DNA of 64,000 bases from Pseudomonas sp. H3(2019) (GTDB lineage Bacteria > Pseudomonadota > Gammaproteobacteria > Pseudomonadales > Pseudomonadaceae): contig NZ_VMSG01000013.1 of the NCBI RefSeq assembly GCF_007713465.1, forward strand, positions 62,001 through 126,000, written 5' to 3'. Below, piece after piece: positions 1-9,355 of this stretch (positions are counted from its first letter, which is position 1; each line of letters opens with the position of its first letter). The notes below the pieces were generated by a model. The model did not search any database and had not been told where the DNA came from. It saw nothing but the letters and a program-made list of their open reading frames with translations. A program made the position numbers and the translations under genes.

Positions 1-1
1 G

Positions 2-1288
2 GTGTTCCTGGTGGCGCTGCTGGTAACGCTGATCCCCACCACGATTGGCGGTTTGTTGTCGGCCATCGGTATCGCTGGCATGGACCGTCTGGTGCGGTTG
101 AACGTGATCGCCAAATCCGGCCGTGCGGTAGAGGCGGCGGGTGACGTGCATGTGTTGCTGCTGGACAAGACCGGCACCATCACCTTCGGTAATCGTCGCT
201 GCACCGCGATCTATGCAGCGCCGGGTGTCAGTGCCAAGGAGCTGGCGGAAGGTGCGCTGTTCGCTTCGCTGGCCGACGACACGGCCGAAGGCAAGTCGAT
301 CGTCGAGTACCTGCGTGGACTTTATCCACAGGCCGAACCGTCCGCCGAGGTGCTGACCGTTGTGCCGTTCACTGCCGAAACCCGCTTGTCCGGCGTTGAC
401 TATCAGGGCCGTGTCTACCGCAAGGGCGCGGTGGATTCGGTGCTGGCCTTCATCGGCCTGACTCGTGCCGAGATACTGCCGCCGATGTCCCGGGAAATCG
501 ACAAGATTGCCCAAAGCGGCGGTACGCCATTGCTGGTGTGTGCCGAGGGTAAGTTGCTCGGTGCGATCCACCTCAAGGACGTGGTCAAGCCCGGCATTCG
601 CGAGCGTTTTGCCGAGCTGCGCAAGCTGGGGATTCGCACGGTGATGGTGACCGGCGACAATCCGCTGACCGCGGCGGCGATTGCCGCTGAAGCCGGTGTC
701 GATGACGTGTTGGCCGAAGCGACGCCGGAGAAGAAACTCGCCCGGATTCGTCACGAGCAGAACGACGGTCGTCTGGTCGCCATGTGCGGTGATGGCGCCA
801 ACGACGCGCCAGCACTGGCCCAGGCTGACGTCGGCATGGCAATGAACGACGGGACGCAGGCCGCACGCGAAGCGGCGAACATGGTCGACCTCGACAGCGA
901 CCCGACCAAGCTGCTGGACGTGGTGCAGATCGGTAAAGAGTTGCTGGTGACTCGCGGCGCGCTGACGACGTTTTCCATCGCCAACGACGTGGCCAAGTAC
1001 TTCGCCATCCTGCCGGCGCTGTTTGCCTCGATCTACCCGCAACTGGGCGTGCTGAACATCATGCACCTGGCCAGTCCGCAGAGCGCGATTCTCTCGGCCA
1101 TCGTCTTCAACGCCTTGATCATTGTCGGGCTGATTCCGCTGGCCCTGCGCGGGGTACGTGTCCAGGCCGCGAGCGCTGCACACCTGCTGCGGCGTAACCT
1201 GTTGATCTACGGCGTGGGCGGCATCGTGGTGCCGTTCGTGGGCATCAAGCTGATCGACATGCTGCTGACTGCGCTGCATCTGGTGTAA
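2..1288 (+). CDS. kdpB: KdpB, potassium-transporting P-type ATPase subunit B (5' end outside window)
   Basis: This is the ATP-hydrolysing subunit of the KdpFABC high-affinity K+ uptake complex of the inner membrane. The frame is open from the first bases, so the N-terminal part (roughly 250 residues of a protein usually near 680) lies outside the window. Visible motifs are the phosphorylation motif DKTGT (Asp at residue 55 of the fragment), the hinge motif GDGANDAP (residues 263-270) and hydrophobic C-terminal membrane segments. kdpC follows after about 50 bp on the same strand, as in known kdp operons. The family assignment is secure. Confidence 0.97.
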   Translation: MFLVALLVTLIPTTIGGLLSAIGIAGMDRLVRLNVIAKSGRAVEAAGDVHVLLLDKTGTITFGNRRCTAIYAAPGVSAKELAEGALFASLADDTAEGKSIVEYLRGLYPQAEPSAEVLTVVPFTAETRLSGVDYQGRVYRKGAVDSVLAFIGLTRAEILPPMSREIDKIAQSGGTPLLVCAEGKLLGAIHLKDVVKPGIRERFAELRKLGIRTVMVTGDNPLTAAAIAAEAGVDDVLAEATPEKKLARIRHEQNDGRLVAMCGDGANDAPALAQADVGMAMNDGTQAAREAANMVDLDSDPTKLLDVVQIGKELLVTRGALTTFSIANDVAKYFAILPALFASIYPQLGVLNIMHLASPQSAILSAIVFNALIIVGLIPLALRGVRVQAASAAHLLRRNLLIYGVGGIVVPFVGIKLIDMLLTALHLV

Positions 1289-1341
1289 CCGCTGCACGCC
1301 GCGCCCCGGGCGCGGCGTTCATCTGAATTGAGGGTTTTGAA

Positions 1342-1887
1342 ATGTCCACTATGATCCGTCCGGCCTTGAGCCTGCTTGTTCTGATGACCCTGATCACCGG
1401 CGTCGCTTATCCACTGGTGGTAACTGGTGTCGCTCAGGTTGCGTTCCCTGATCAGGCCAACGGCAGCCTGGTGCGTGACGCCGATGGCAAGGTGCGCGGT
1501 TCGTCCCTGATTGCCCAGGATTTTGTCGGTGATGCGTGGTTCCATCCACGGCCATCGGCGGGCGCATTTGCGACCGTATCGAGCAGTGCGAGCAACCTGG
1601 CACCGAGTAATCCGGCGCTGGCAACCCGGGTGATCGACGATGCCAACAAGCTGCTGGTGCCAGGCCAGGGGCCGGTGCCGTTGGCGTTGCTGACCACCTC
1701 TGGCAGTGGCCTCGATCCACACTTGCCTCCGGCGGCAATTGCCTATCAACTGTCGCGGGTTGCGGCGGCGCGCAACCTGCCGATATCGACGGTCGAGCAG
1801 TTGATGAATGCACACATCGAGCAGCCGCTGGTAGGACCGCCGGTGGTGAATGTGCTGGAATTGAACATCGCGCTGGAAAAACTGTAG
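1342..1887 (+). CDS. kdpC: KdpC, potassium-transporting ATPase subunit C
   Basis: KdpC is the small subunit that stabilises the KdpA-KdpB complex and supports ATP binding. The 181-residue length is normal. One N-terminal membrane segment lies at about residues 8-30, followed by the KdpC soluble domain with the typical GSSLIAQ and FHPRPSA stretches. The ATG is preceded by a GAGGG ribosome binding site. It is expected to be co-transcribed with kdpB upstream. The palindromic repeat that follows may separate it from kdpDE. Confidence 0.97.
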   Translation: MSTMIRPALSLLVLMTLITGVAYPLVVTGVAQVAFPDQANGSLVRDADGKVRGSSLIAQDFVGDAWFHPRPSAGAFATVSSSASNLAPSNPALATRVIDDANKLLVPGQGPVPLALLTTSGSGLDPHLPPAAIAYQLSRVAAARNLPISTVEQLMNAHIEQPLVGPPVVNVLELNIALEKL

Positions 1888-1896
1888 AAACACAAG

Positions 1897-2006
1897 ATCA
1901 TTCCCACGCTCTGCGTGGGAATGTATCACTGGACGCTCTGCGTCCGCTTTGGCTGGGACGCGGAGCGTCCCGGGCTGCATTCCCACGCAGAGCGTGGGAA
2001 CGATCA
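1897..2006. repeat. REP-like composite palindromic repeat, copy 1
   Basis: The element is built from four short hairpins. The outer modules are inverted copies of TTCCCACGCTCTGCGTGGGAA (positions 1901-1921 and near 1980-2001), and two inner modules contain ACGCTCTGCGT or the related ACGCGGAGCGT. The same architecture recurs at 5424-5524 and 38966-39077. It lies between kdpC and kdpD, and the kdpD ribosome binding site starts only about 10 bp after it. Such intergenic palindromic families are typical of the fluorescens group. I do not assign a named family. Confidence 0.9.
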
Positions 2007-2026
2007 ATCTGAAAAAAGAGACCCCA

Positions 2027-4678
2027 ATGAGCGACTCCGGCCGCGCCGACGCACTGTTAGCAGATTTGCCCCGCGATGGCCGTGGCCGGCTCAAGGTTTT
2101 TCTCGGCGCCGCTCCTGGCGTCGGTAAAACCTACGCCATGTTGCAAGCCGCCCACACTCAGCTGCGCCAAGGCGTGAAAGTCATGGCCGGGGTGGTGGAA
2201 ACCCACGGTCGGGCGGAAACCGAAGCGCTGCTCGGCGGCTTGCCGCAGTTGCCGTTGGTGCGCTCGGAATACCGTGGCGTGATGCTCGAGGAAATGGACC
2301 TCGATGGCCTGCTCAAGGCCAAGCCGAAACTGGTGCTGGTCGACGAACTGGCTCACAGCAACGCCCCCGGCAGTCGCCACGCCAAGCGTTGGCAGGATAT
2401 TCAGGAGTTGTTGTCAGCAGGCATCGACGTGTTCACCACGGTCAACGTCCAGCACCTGGAAAGCCTTAACGATCAGGTGCGCGGGATCACCGGCGTGCAA
2501 GTGCGCGAAACCTTGCCTGACTGGGTGCTGCAAGAAGCCTACGAACTGCTGTTGATCGACCTGCCGCCACGCGAGCTGCTCGAGCGGCTGCGTGATGGCA
2601 AGGTTTATGTGCCGGAGCAGGCGCGAGCAGCGATCGATGCGTTCTTCACCCAAACCAATCTCACGGCACTGCGCGAACTGGCGATGCAAACCGCGGCGGC
2701 GCAGGTCGATGATGACCTCAGTCGCGGCTACCGACAGTTGGGCCAGGCGGCGCCGGCCGTGCGCGGTCGCTTGCTGGTGGGGGTCGATGGCGACGCCCAG
2801 GCCGAGCGTCTGGTGCGTCACGCTAGTCGGGTCGCGCAGCGTCGGCATTTGCCGTGGAGTCTGGTGCATGTGGACAACGGCAGTGTGCGCGACGAGCAAT
2901 CGCGTTTGCGCCTGCAAAGCGCTCAACAATTGGCTGAACGGCTGGGCGGCGAAGTGGTGCTGCTGCGCGCTGGCGAAGTGGCGAAAACCCTGATTCAACA
3001 CGCCACCGAACGCCGTGCCAGCCTGCTGCTGGTCGGTCAATCGCGTCAGCGTTGGCGTCGTCGACTGTTCGGTGGCGGGTTGGCCTCACGCTTGTTGCGC
3101 AATGCCCGAGGCCTGGAAATAAACGTTCTCGACAGCGATGAACAACAGCATCAACCGCGTCAGCGTTTGGCGCATTCGTTGGTCTGGTTCGACTATGTGC
3201 TGGCGCTGTTGGCGACGATATTGGCCAGCGGTCTGGCCTGGGCGGTGTCGAGTATCTTGCCGTTGCCGAACATCTCGCTGGTGTTCCTCGCGGCGGTGTT
3301 GCTGGTGGCGGTACGCAGCAGCCTCGGGCCGGCGCTGGCGTGTGCGGCGTTGTCATTTCTGACCTACGATTTCTTGTTCATTCCGCCGACCTTCTCCTTT
3401 GCAATTCAGCGTGAAGAAGACGTGCTGACGCTGCTGTTTTTCCTGCTGATGGCCGCGCTCACCGGTAACCTCGCTGCTCGCCAGCGGCGACAGCTGGAAG
3501 CCTTGCGCGACACTCAGCAAGAAACCAGCGAACTGCTCGACCTGTCGCGCAAACTCACCGCTGCCACCGACCGGCAGGCAGTGATCAGCGCGGCGGCGCA
3601 GCACTTGTTTGGCTGGAACGATCTGCAGTTGTGTCTGGTTAACCGTGACGGGCAGGGCGGCTGGAAGGTCGAGACCGGTGGTCCGTTGCAGTTTTCCGAA
3701 GCCGAGCGGGCTGCCGCCGACTGGGCCTGGCAGCACGATCAGCCGGCCGGCATGGGCACCGGCACGTTACCGTTCGGTCGCTGGTGGTGGTGGCCGTTGT
3801 CGGTCGAAGACGGGCCGCTGGGCTTGCTCGGCGTTTGCCCGAAAGAGGGGCAGCAGCTCAGTGGTCAGCGACGGCGCTTGCTGACCGCATTAAGTCAGCC
3901 GCTGGCTCAAGCGCTGGCCCGTGCGCAGTTGGCCGACGACCTTGAGGCGGCACGTTTGCACGGTGAAACCGAGCAATTGCGCAGCGCATTGCTGGCCTCG
4001 GTGTCCCATGATTTGCGCACACCTCTCACGTCCATGCGCGGCAGTATCGACAGCTTGCTGGCGCTGGGCGAGGCGATCCCGCTGGAGGATCGCCGTGAGT
4101 TGCTGGAAGGCACCCGCGATGAAGCCGAACGGCTCGATCGCTATATCCAGAACCTGCTGGATATGACGCGCCTTGGCCACGGCGCCTTGAAGCTGGCGCG
4201 GGACTGGGTGTCGCCAGCGGATATCGTCGGCAGTTCGCTCAACCGTTTGCGCGCAGTGCTGGCGCCGTTGCAGGTGAGCACCGATGTGCCGGGCGCGTTA
4301 CCGTTGCTCTATGTGCATGCAGCATTGATCGAGCAGGCACTGGTGAATGTGCTGGAAAACGCCGCACGCTTTTCGCCGGCTCATGGCCGTTTGCAGCTGA
4401 ATGCCGGTGCCACTGACAGCGAGCTGTTTTTTTCCGTGAGCGACGAGGGCCCGGGCATTCCCGAGGACGAGCGTGCGAAGATCTTCGACATGTTCTACAC
4501 CGCCGCCCGTGGCGATCGGGGCGGGCAGGGCACCGGGCTCGGTCTGGCGATCTGTCAGGGCATGGTCGGCGCCCATGGCGGCCGGATCAGCGTCGCTGAT
4601 GGCATCGACGGGCGCGGCACCTGCATCACCATCCACTTGCCATTGCAGGAGCAACCGGGGTTTGAAAGTGAAGCCTGA
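2027..4678 (+). CDS. kdpD: KdpD, sensor histidine kinase for K+ limitation
   Basis: KdpD is a membrane sensor kinase that phosphorylates KdpE under K+ limitation or osmotic stress. The 883-residue protein has an N-terminal KdpD domain with Walker A GAAPGVGKT (residues 27-35), a universal-stress-type domain (about 250-370), four closely spaced membrane segments (about 385-485), a GAF-like region, a HisKA domain with phospho-acceptor His661 in SVSHDLRTP, and a C-terminal HATPase domain with GTGLGLAI. I chose the ATG at 2027 because the frame upstream runs through the palindromic repeat, and AAGAG precedes this ATG. kdpE follows 48 bp later. Confidence 0.97.
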   Translation: MSDSGRADALLADLPRDGRGRLKVFLGAAPGVGKTYAMLQAAHTQLRQGVKVMAGVVETHGRAETEALLGGLPQLPLVRSEYRGVMLEEMDLDGLLKAKPKLVLVDELAHSNAPGSRHAKRWQDIQELLSAGIDVFTTVNVQHLESLNDQVRGITGVQVRETLPDWVLQEAYELLLIDLPPRELLERLRDGKVYVPEQARAAIDAFFTQTNLTALRELAMQTAAAQVDDDLSRGYRQLGQAAPAVRGRLLVGVDGDAQAERLVRHASRVAQRRHLPWSLVHVDNGSVRDEQSRLRLQSAQQLAERLGGEVVLLRAGEVAKTLIQHATERRASLLLVGQSRQRWRRRLFGGGLASRLLRNARGLEINVLDSDEQQHQPRQRLAHSLVWFDYVLALLATILASGLAWAVSSILPLPNISLVFLAAVLLVAVRSSLGPALACAALSFLTYDFLFIPPTFSFAIQREEDVLTLLFFLLMAALTGNLAARQRRQLEALRDTQQETSELLDLSRKLTAATDRQAVISAAAQHLFGWNDLQLCLVNRDGQGGWKVETGGPLQFSEAERAAADWAWQHDQPAGMGTGTLPFGRWWWWPLSVEDGPLGLLGVCPKEGQQLSGQRRRLLTALSQPLAQALARAQLADDLEAARLHGETEQLRSALLASVSHDLRTPLTSMRGSIDSLLALGEAIPLEDRRELLEGTRDEAERLDRYIQNLLDMTRLGHGALKLARDWVSPADIVGSSLNRLRAVLAPLQVSTDVPGALPLLYVHAALIEQALVNVLENAARFSPAHGRLQLNAGATDSELFFSVSDEGPGIPEDERAKIFDMFYTAARGDRGGQGTGLGLAICQGMVGAHGGRISVADGIDGRGTCITIHLPLQEQPGFESEA

Positions 4679-4726
4679 CGCTGCCTGCGCTACTCTCTCG
4701 CCACTTACTTTGCCTGATTTGAAACC

Positions 4727-5416
4727 ATGAGCCAGACCGCGACCATTTTGGTCATTGACGATGAACCGCAGATCCGCAAATTCCTGCGCATCAGCCTGGC
4801 CTCCCAGGGCTACAAAGTGCTTGAGGCTGGCACCGGCACCGAGGGCCTGGCCCAGGCCGCGCTGAACAAGCCGGATTTGCTGGTACTTGACCTCGGTCTG
4901 CCCGACATGGATGGCCAGCAGGTGCTGCGCGAATTCCGTGAATGGTCGACGGTGCCGGTGCTGGTCCTGTCGGTACGCGCCAGCGAAGGACAGAAAGTCG
5001 AAGCGCTGGATGGCGGCGCCAACGACTACGTGACCAAGCCGTTCGGCATTCAGGAGTTTCTGGCGCGGATCCGCGCCTTGTTGCGGCAGGCTCCAACAGG
5101 AGAAGCCCAGGAAGCGGCGCTCAAGTTCGGCCCGTTGACGGTCGATCTGGCGTACCGGCGGGTATTGCTGGACGGTGCCGAAGTGGCGCTGACCCGCAAG
5201 GAGTACTCGGTGCTGGCGCAACTGGCGCGCCACGCCGGGCGGGTCATCACCCAGCAGCAGTTACTCAAGGACATCTGGGGGCCGACCCACACCGAAGACA
5301 GTCACTACCTGCGGATTGTGGTCGGGCATTTGCGCCAGAAACTGGCGGATGACCCGACCCGGCCGAGGTTTATCCTGACCGAGGCGGGGGTGGGGTATCG
5401 GCTGCTTGATACCTGA
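4727..5416 (+). CDS. kdpE: KdpE, response regulator of the kdp operon
   Basis: KdpE is an OmpR-family regulator that activates kdpFABC when phosphorylated by KdpD. The 229-residue length is normal. The receiver domain shows the acidic pair in VIDDEP (residues 11-12), phospho-acceptor Asp55 in LVLDLGLPD and Lys104 in YVTKPFG. A C-terminal winged-helix DNA-binding domain ends with the usual GVGYRL. It is the last gene of the kdp run and is followed by another copy of the palindromic repeat, then by a convergent gene. Confidence 0.97.
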   Translation: MSQTATILVIDDEPQIRKFLRISLASQGYKVLEAGTGTEGLAQAALNKPDLLVLDLGLPDMDGQQVLREFREWSTVPVLVLSVRASEGQKVEALDGGANDYVTKPFGIQEFLARIRALLRQAPTGEAQEAALKFGPLTVDLAYRRVLLDGAEVALTRKEYSVLAQLARHAGRVITQQQLLKDIWGPTHTEDSHYLRIVVGHLRQKLADDPTRPRFILTEAGVGYRLLDT

Positions 5417-5423
5417 TCGATTG

Positions 5424-5524
5424 ATTGTTCCCACGCTCTGCGTGGGAATACATCCCGTGACGCTCTGCGTCACAGCGGACGCAGAGCGTCCGTGGCGGCA
5501 TTCCCACGCAGAGCGTGGGAACGA
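5424..5524. repeat. REP-like composite palindromic repeat, copy 2
   Basis: It has the same four-hairpin plan as the repeat at 1897-2006. The outer arms read GTTCCCACGCTCTGCGTGG and its inverse. The inner hairpins are slightly different, with GACGCTCTGCGTC and GGACGCAGAGCGTCC. It lies between the convergent genes kdpE and the patatin-like gene, where it could also act as a bidirectional transcription stop. Confidence 0.9.
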
Positions 5525-5540
5525 GAAACGAGGTGGGGTT

Positions 5541-6578
5541 TCAATCCCGCTCATTCTCATACCGATCCAGCGTATCCCGGGCAATCTCCCGTCCCAGCGC
5601 GATCAGCTCCGGGGCTTTGTAGAACTCGAAAAACCGGCAAACCCGCTTTGGCACGTTGATCAGGATGTCCGGTGGATAACCGGCGATCTTGTATTGCGCC
5701 AATGACGTTTGCATCACCTCGAAGCTTTGGTTGATCAAATCCAGCAAAGAGGCCGGGCCAACGTTGTCGATAATGAATGAGCCCGTGGCCGATTTCGGCG
5801 CCCCGTCGCCTTCCGGGGCGGCAGCGGGTTGTTGCGCTTCGGGCTCGGCGGATTCGATCCAGGGGTTGATTTCGGCGGCTTCACTGCGCAGCGCCTCCTG
5901 TTCCAGAAGCAGCAATTGTTCGGCCTGTTTGCGGCGGAACGGCAGGCGTGAACCGAGCGAGTTGAGCAGGTTGTCGAAGCGGCTTTTGAACGCGGCAGGG
6001 CGCTGGATCACTGGCAACTGATAGTGCCGCTGGTTGGTCGCGTTGAGGTTGACCGCAATGATCAGGTCGCAGTGGCTCGAGACCACCGGAACAATCGGCA
6101 GGGGATTGAGCAGGCCGCCGTCGACCAGCATGCGATTGCCCTGCATGACCGGCGTGAACAGGCTGGGGATCGCCGCCGAGGCGCGCATCGCCTGGTGCAG
6201 GCAGCCTTCCTGGAACCAGATTTCCTGCTGGTTGGTCAGGTCGGTGGCGACGGCCGTGTAGGGGATGCGCAGGTCTTCGATGTTGATCTCGCCAACGATC
6301 TTGCGGATCTGCCCGAAGACTTTCTCGCCGCGTATCGCCCCAAGACGAAAGCTCACGTCCACCAGGCGCAGTACATCAAGGTAATCCAGGCTCTCGATCC
6401 AGTCGCGGTAATCGTTGAGTTTGCCGGCGGCGTAGATACCGCCGACCACGGCGCCCATGGAGCAACCAGCGATACAGGCAATGTCATAACCGCGCCTTTC
6501 GATTTCCTGGATAACGCCGATATGGGCATAGCCTCGGGCGCCACCTGAGCCCAGCACCAGTGCGACACGCTTTTTCAT
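5541..6578 (-). CDS. Patatin-like phospholipase family protein (RssA type)
   Basis: The 345-residue protein has the patatin serine-hydrolase fold. The oxyanion-hole motif GSGGARG is at residues 10-16, the nucleophile elbow GCSMG carries Ser40, and a DGG motif (VDGGLLNP) supplies the catalytic Asp. Substrates are presumably acyl lipids, but the natural substrate is not evident. The middle region (about 210-275) is low-complexity, rich in Glu, Ala and Pro. The start at 6578 is preferred because AGGGGCGAG lies just before it; an in-frame start six codons upstream has less support. It is convergent with kdpE. Confidence 0.9.
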   Translation of the reverse strand: MKKRVALVLGSGGARGYAHIGVIQEIERRGYDIACIAGCSMGAVVGGIYAAGKLNDYRDWIESLDYLDVLRLVDVSFRLGAIRGEKVFGQIRKIVGEINIEDLRIPYTAVATDLTNQQEIWFQEGCLHQAMRASAAIPSLFTPVMQGNRMLVDGGLLNPLPIVPVVSSHCDLIIAVNLNATNQRHYQLPVIQRPAAFKSRFDNLLNSLGSRLPFRRKQAEQLLLLEQEALRSEAAEINPWIESAEPEAQQPAAAPEGDGAPKSATGSFIIDNVGPASLLDLINQSFEVMQTSLAQYKIAGYPPDILINVPKRVCRFFEFYKAPELIALGREIARDTLDRYENERD

Positions 6579-6800
6579 GACTCGCCCCTTCATCAAACAG
6601 GCTTCAACAATGCACCCAATGGGGGGCGTGCTTCAATCATGCTGACTCTGAGACGGCGTTACTGTCGTTTTTTCGATACTCAATAACGGCACATGAGTAT
6701 TCTCGCGGGCGCTATAGTTTCAATGGGTGGACCAAGGCACTTTTTGTGGCATTGGCCGTCTTACCTGCACGATTGTTTTTTATACCTTGAGGAATCATTG

Positions 6801-7079
6801 ATGAAAGCCTGGATCTGTCTGCCATTGATCGCGTTGGTGCTTGCCGGTTGCGCAGGAAAATCTGCTTACCGCGACAGTTGCGGTAGTCAACTGGACGCCG
6901 CCTGGCAGGAGCTGGACATCGCCAAGGCCGAAGGTTTCGCGGGTACCGTGAGTTACTCCAAGGCGCTTTCGCTGCTGACCGGGGCCAAGACCCAGCAGCA
7001 GTTCGAGGCCTACGAGGGCTGCACTAAAAAAGCCGAGAAAGCACGCTTCTATATTCGCGAATCCCGCGCAGGGCGTTGA
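6801..7079 (+). CDS. Small predicted lipoprotein of unknown function
   Basis: The 92-residue product starts with a lipoprotein signal peptide whose lipobox is LAGC, making Cys17 the predicted lipidated residue. The mature part is short, charged and largely helical, with two further Cys residues (in RDSCGSQ and YEGCTKK) that could form a disulfide in the periplasm. GAGGAAT precedes the ATG. I do not recognise a named family. About 220 bp upstream are non-coding and include a 7-bp inverted repeat (ATACTCA/TGAGTAT, 6676-6700). Confidence 0.8.
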   Translation: MKAWICLPLIALVLAGCAGKSAYRDSCGSQLDAAWQELDIAKAEGFAGTVSYSKALSLLTGAKTQQQFEAYEGCTKKAEKARFYIRESRAGR

Positions 7080-7176
7080 ATTCACAATGATCTGACGCAA
7101 TGTCGGCACCCGGTTTTACCGCCAGCATGAGCGTGAACTTGCGATCTGATGCTGCTTGTCGACTTGGGAGAGAGCG

Positions 7177-7944
7177 ATGTCTGCGTTGGTGAATCGGTTG
7201 GTGGCCAAGGTGGTGGGGCTGGAAGTGCGTTTGCTGGCCTGCCAGGCGCGCTTGAGCGCCAGTACCGACGCGGAAGCGCTGCATGACTTGCGCACGACGG
7301 TTCGCCGTCTGCGCAGTCTGCTGCGACCATTGCGCGGTTTGCCCGGTGTCGAACAGCTCGAAGCGGCAGCGGCGGGTGTCGGAGGCCTGACCACGCCGCT
7401 GCGCGACCGTGAAGTGCTGGCGGCGTACTTGCTGGCACACGGTCAAGCGGACGCGGCCAAGCGCCGGATGGTGCAAATGGCACAGGCCTATCCTGCCGTG
7501 GCCGACAGCCCGGAACTGGCGCAACTGTTGATGATTCTCGACGCTTTTCCGCGTTTTTTGCGCGCTTCCCAGCGTCAAGGCTTGCTCAAGGGCTTGCGTG
7601 CGCGCATCGAGAAACGCCTGGCCAAACAATGGAAAGCGCTGGATGTGGCCCTGCATGATCCCGCGCATGACCGCCATCGCCTGCGTCTGTTGATCAAACG
7701 CGTGCGCTATGCGATTGAAGCCTACCCGGAACTGGATCGCTTGCCCGAAGCGGCCATGCCACGCCTCAAGTCGGCACAGGAAGCGCTCGGCAACTGGCAC
7801 GATTGCTGGCAATGGTTGGCCCGTGCCGAGCACGAGCCTGACTTGCTGCCTTGCGTGGCCGTCTGGCGAACCACCATGACCAAGGCTGAAGGTCGCGCCG
7901 ATCGGGTGCTCGACAAACTCATATCGGCTTGCTTCAAACCCTGA
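7177..7944 (+). CDS. CHAD domain-containing protein
   Basis: The 255-residue protein is an all-helical CHAD domain with conserved histidines and many Arg/Lys residues, for example LHDLRTTVRRLRSLLRPLR near the N terminus and DRHRLRLLIKRVRYAIEAY near the C terminus. Known CHAD proteins bind polyphosphate, and this one lacks the CYTH triphosphatase domain often fused to it. A GGGAGAG ribosome binding site precedes the ATG at 7177. No partner gene is adjacent, so the cellular role is open. Confidence 0.88.
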   Translation: MSALVNRLVAKVVGLEVRLLACQARLSASTDAEALHDLRTTVRRLRSLLRPLRGLPGVEQLEAAAAGVGGLTTPLRDREVLAAYLLAHGQADAAKRRMVQMAQAYPAVADSPELAQLLMILDAFPRFLRASQRQGLLKGLRARIEKRLAKQWKALDVALHDPAHDRHRLRLLIKRVRYAIEAYPELDRLPEAAMPRLKSAQEALGNWHDCWQWLARAEHEPDLLPCVAVWRTTMTKAEGRADRVLDKLISACFKP

Positions 7945-8066
7945 CGCGGATTGCCTTCCATCGCCGATGGCGGCCTATCTGTCAGCGTCTTTGGCCGGAA
8001 TAGGTGCTGTACAGGCGCTGCTGGCTGGTTAAGATCCTTCGATCCTTTCCCAGCCTTGAGGTTTCC

Positions 8067-8864
8067 ATGCTTTTTTCCGATTTGCTCGACGCCGTGCGCC
8101 GTTCGCCGCATGAGCTGTCTATTCCGGCGGAATGGGCCCAGGGTCGCGCCAGTTTCGGCGGTCTGGTCGCCGCTTTACAGTACGAAGCCATGCGCGCGAA
8201 AGTCCCGGCGGATCGCCCGGTGCGTTCATTGGCGATCACCTTTGTCGGCCCGGCCGAGCCCGGTGTCCCCATCAGTTTTGAAGTGGATGTGCTGCGCGAA
8301 GGCAAGGCGGTCAGCCAGGTGCTGGGACGAGCCGTGCAGAACGGTCAGGTGGTGACCCTGGTTCAGGGCAGCTTTGGCGCTTCCCGACCTTCCGAAGTCG
8401 AAGTGGTGGCTGCGCCCGCGCCCGAAATGAAACACTGGGACGATTGCCAGGAACTGCCCTATATCAATGGTGTTACACCCGAGTTCATGCGCCATTTGGC
8501 AATGCGTTGGAGTGTCGGCGGTTTGCCGTTCACCGGTAATAAATCCCGGGAGATGGGCGGCTGGGTTCGCTTGCGTGGCGACGTCAAGGAAGAGCCAGTC
8601 ACTGAGGCGCACATTCTGGCGCTGGTGGATGCCTGGCCTCCGGCATTGTTGCCGCACCTGAAAAAACCGGCAGCGGGCAGCACCCTGACCTGGACCATCG
8701 AATTCGTTCAGCCGTTGCAGGCGTTGAGCACGCTGGACTGGTGCAAATATCGTGTGGAAATCGAACATGCCCGTGACGGTTACGGCCACGCCGCCGCTGC
8801 GCTCTGGAGTGCCGAAGGGCAGTTGATTGCGCTGAGCCGGCAGACGGTGACTATTTTCGCGTGA
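8067..8864 (+). CDS. Acyl-CoA thioesterase family protein (double hotdog)
   Basis: The 265-residue sequence reads as a TesB-like double-hotdog thioesterase. The N-terminal half contains the typical QGRASFGGLVAALQYEAM stretch, and the C-terminal half contains WTIEFVQPL and a final SRQTVTIF strand. Family members hydrolyse acyl-CoA; substrate length cannot be read from the sequence. The ATG at 8067 begins the conserved MLFSDLL start, although the upstream Shine-Dalgarno (TTGAGG) is distant. The gene ends six bases before the 3' end of the convergent gene. Confidence 0.85.
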   Translation: MLFSDLLDAVRRSPHELSIPAEWAQGRASFGGLVAALQYEAMRAKVPADRPVRSLAITFVGPAEPGVPISFEVDVLREGKAVSQVLGRAVQNGQVVTLVQGSFGASRPSEVEVVAAPAPEMKHWDDCQELPYINGVTPEFMRHLAMRWSVGGLPFTGNKSREMGGWVRLRGDVKEEPVTEAHILALVDAWPPALLPHLKKPAAGSTLTWTIEFVQPLQALSTLDWCKYRVEIEHARDGYGHAAAALWSAEGQLIALSRQTVTIFA

Positions 8865-8869
8865 GACCT

Positions 8870-9232
8870 TTAGCGGTGATGGCGTTTGCGCCAGGCGCGC
8901 CACCAGCCGCCGCTGAGGACAAACCGTGGGAATGTCAGGAATTGCTCGACCAGCAAGCGCGACACCGCATCTTTGCGATCACTGAACGGTTCGGAGGCTT
9001 GCGCCTCCAGGCTGTGACCGTGGCGTTGCAAGCCAAGCGCGGCGAGCAGACCGACGACCCCGATGGCCACGTTCAGAACACTCAAGCTGAATACCCCGGA
9101 AACGATCAGCAGAAACGCCACGATGAACAGCGGCACGGCAATCAGGTGCAACACCAGATTGGTCGGGTGCTGGTGGTTTTGCGGGTATGCACGCCATTGC
9201 CATGCGGGAAGGTTGGGGTGACGTTTGCCCAT
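8870..9232 (-). CDS. Small Mpo1-like (DUF962-type) membrane protein
   Basis: The 120-residue protein has His-containing motifs (HPTNLVLHL, GHSLEAQ) around two hydrophobic segments (about 26-47 and 50-65) and ends in a basic tail. This pattern resembles the Mpo1/DUF962 family, whose yeast member is a fatty-acid 2-hydroxylating dioxygenase of the membrane. The match is by motif only and is weaker than for other genes here. It is convergent with the thioesterase gene. Confidence 0.6.
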   Translation of the reverse strand: MGKRHPNLPAWQWRAYPQNHQHPTNLVLHLIAVPLFIVAFLLIVSGVFSLSVLNVAIGVVGLLAALGLQRHGHSLEAQASEPFSDRKDAVSRLLVEQFLTFPRFVLSGGWWRAWRKRHHR

Positions 9233-9355
9233 GTGGGTAATCCTCGATCCGTGTTGAACACATGGTTGAAGGATAGGTGGGACAATGGCAGGCGGCGAAT
9301 CAAGGTTGGCTATCAGCGCGATAGTGTCATGGCCAACATTGATATTGACGGGCCC

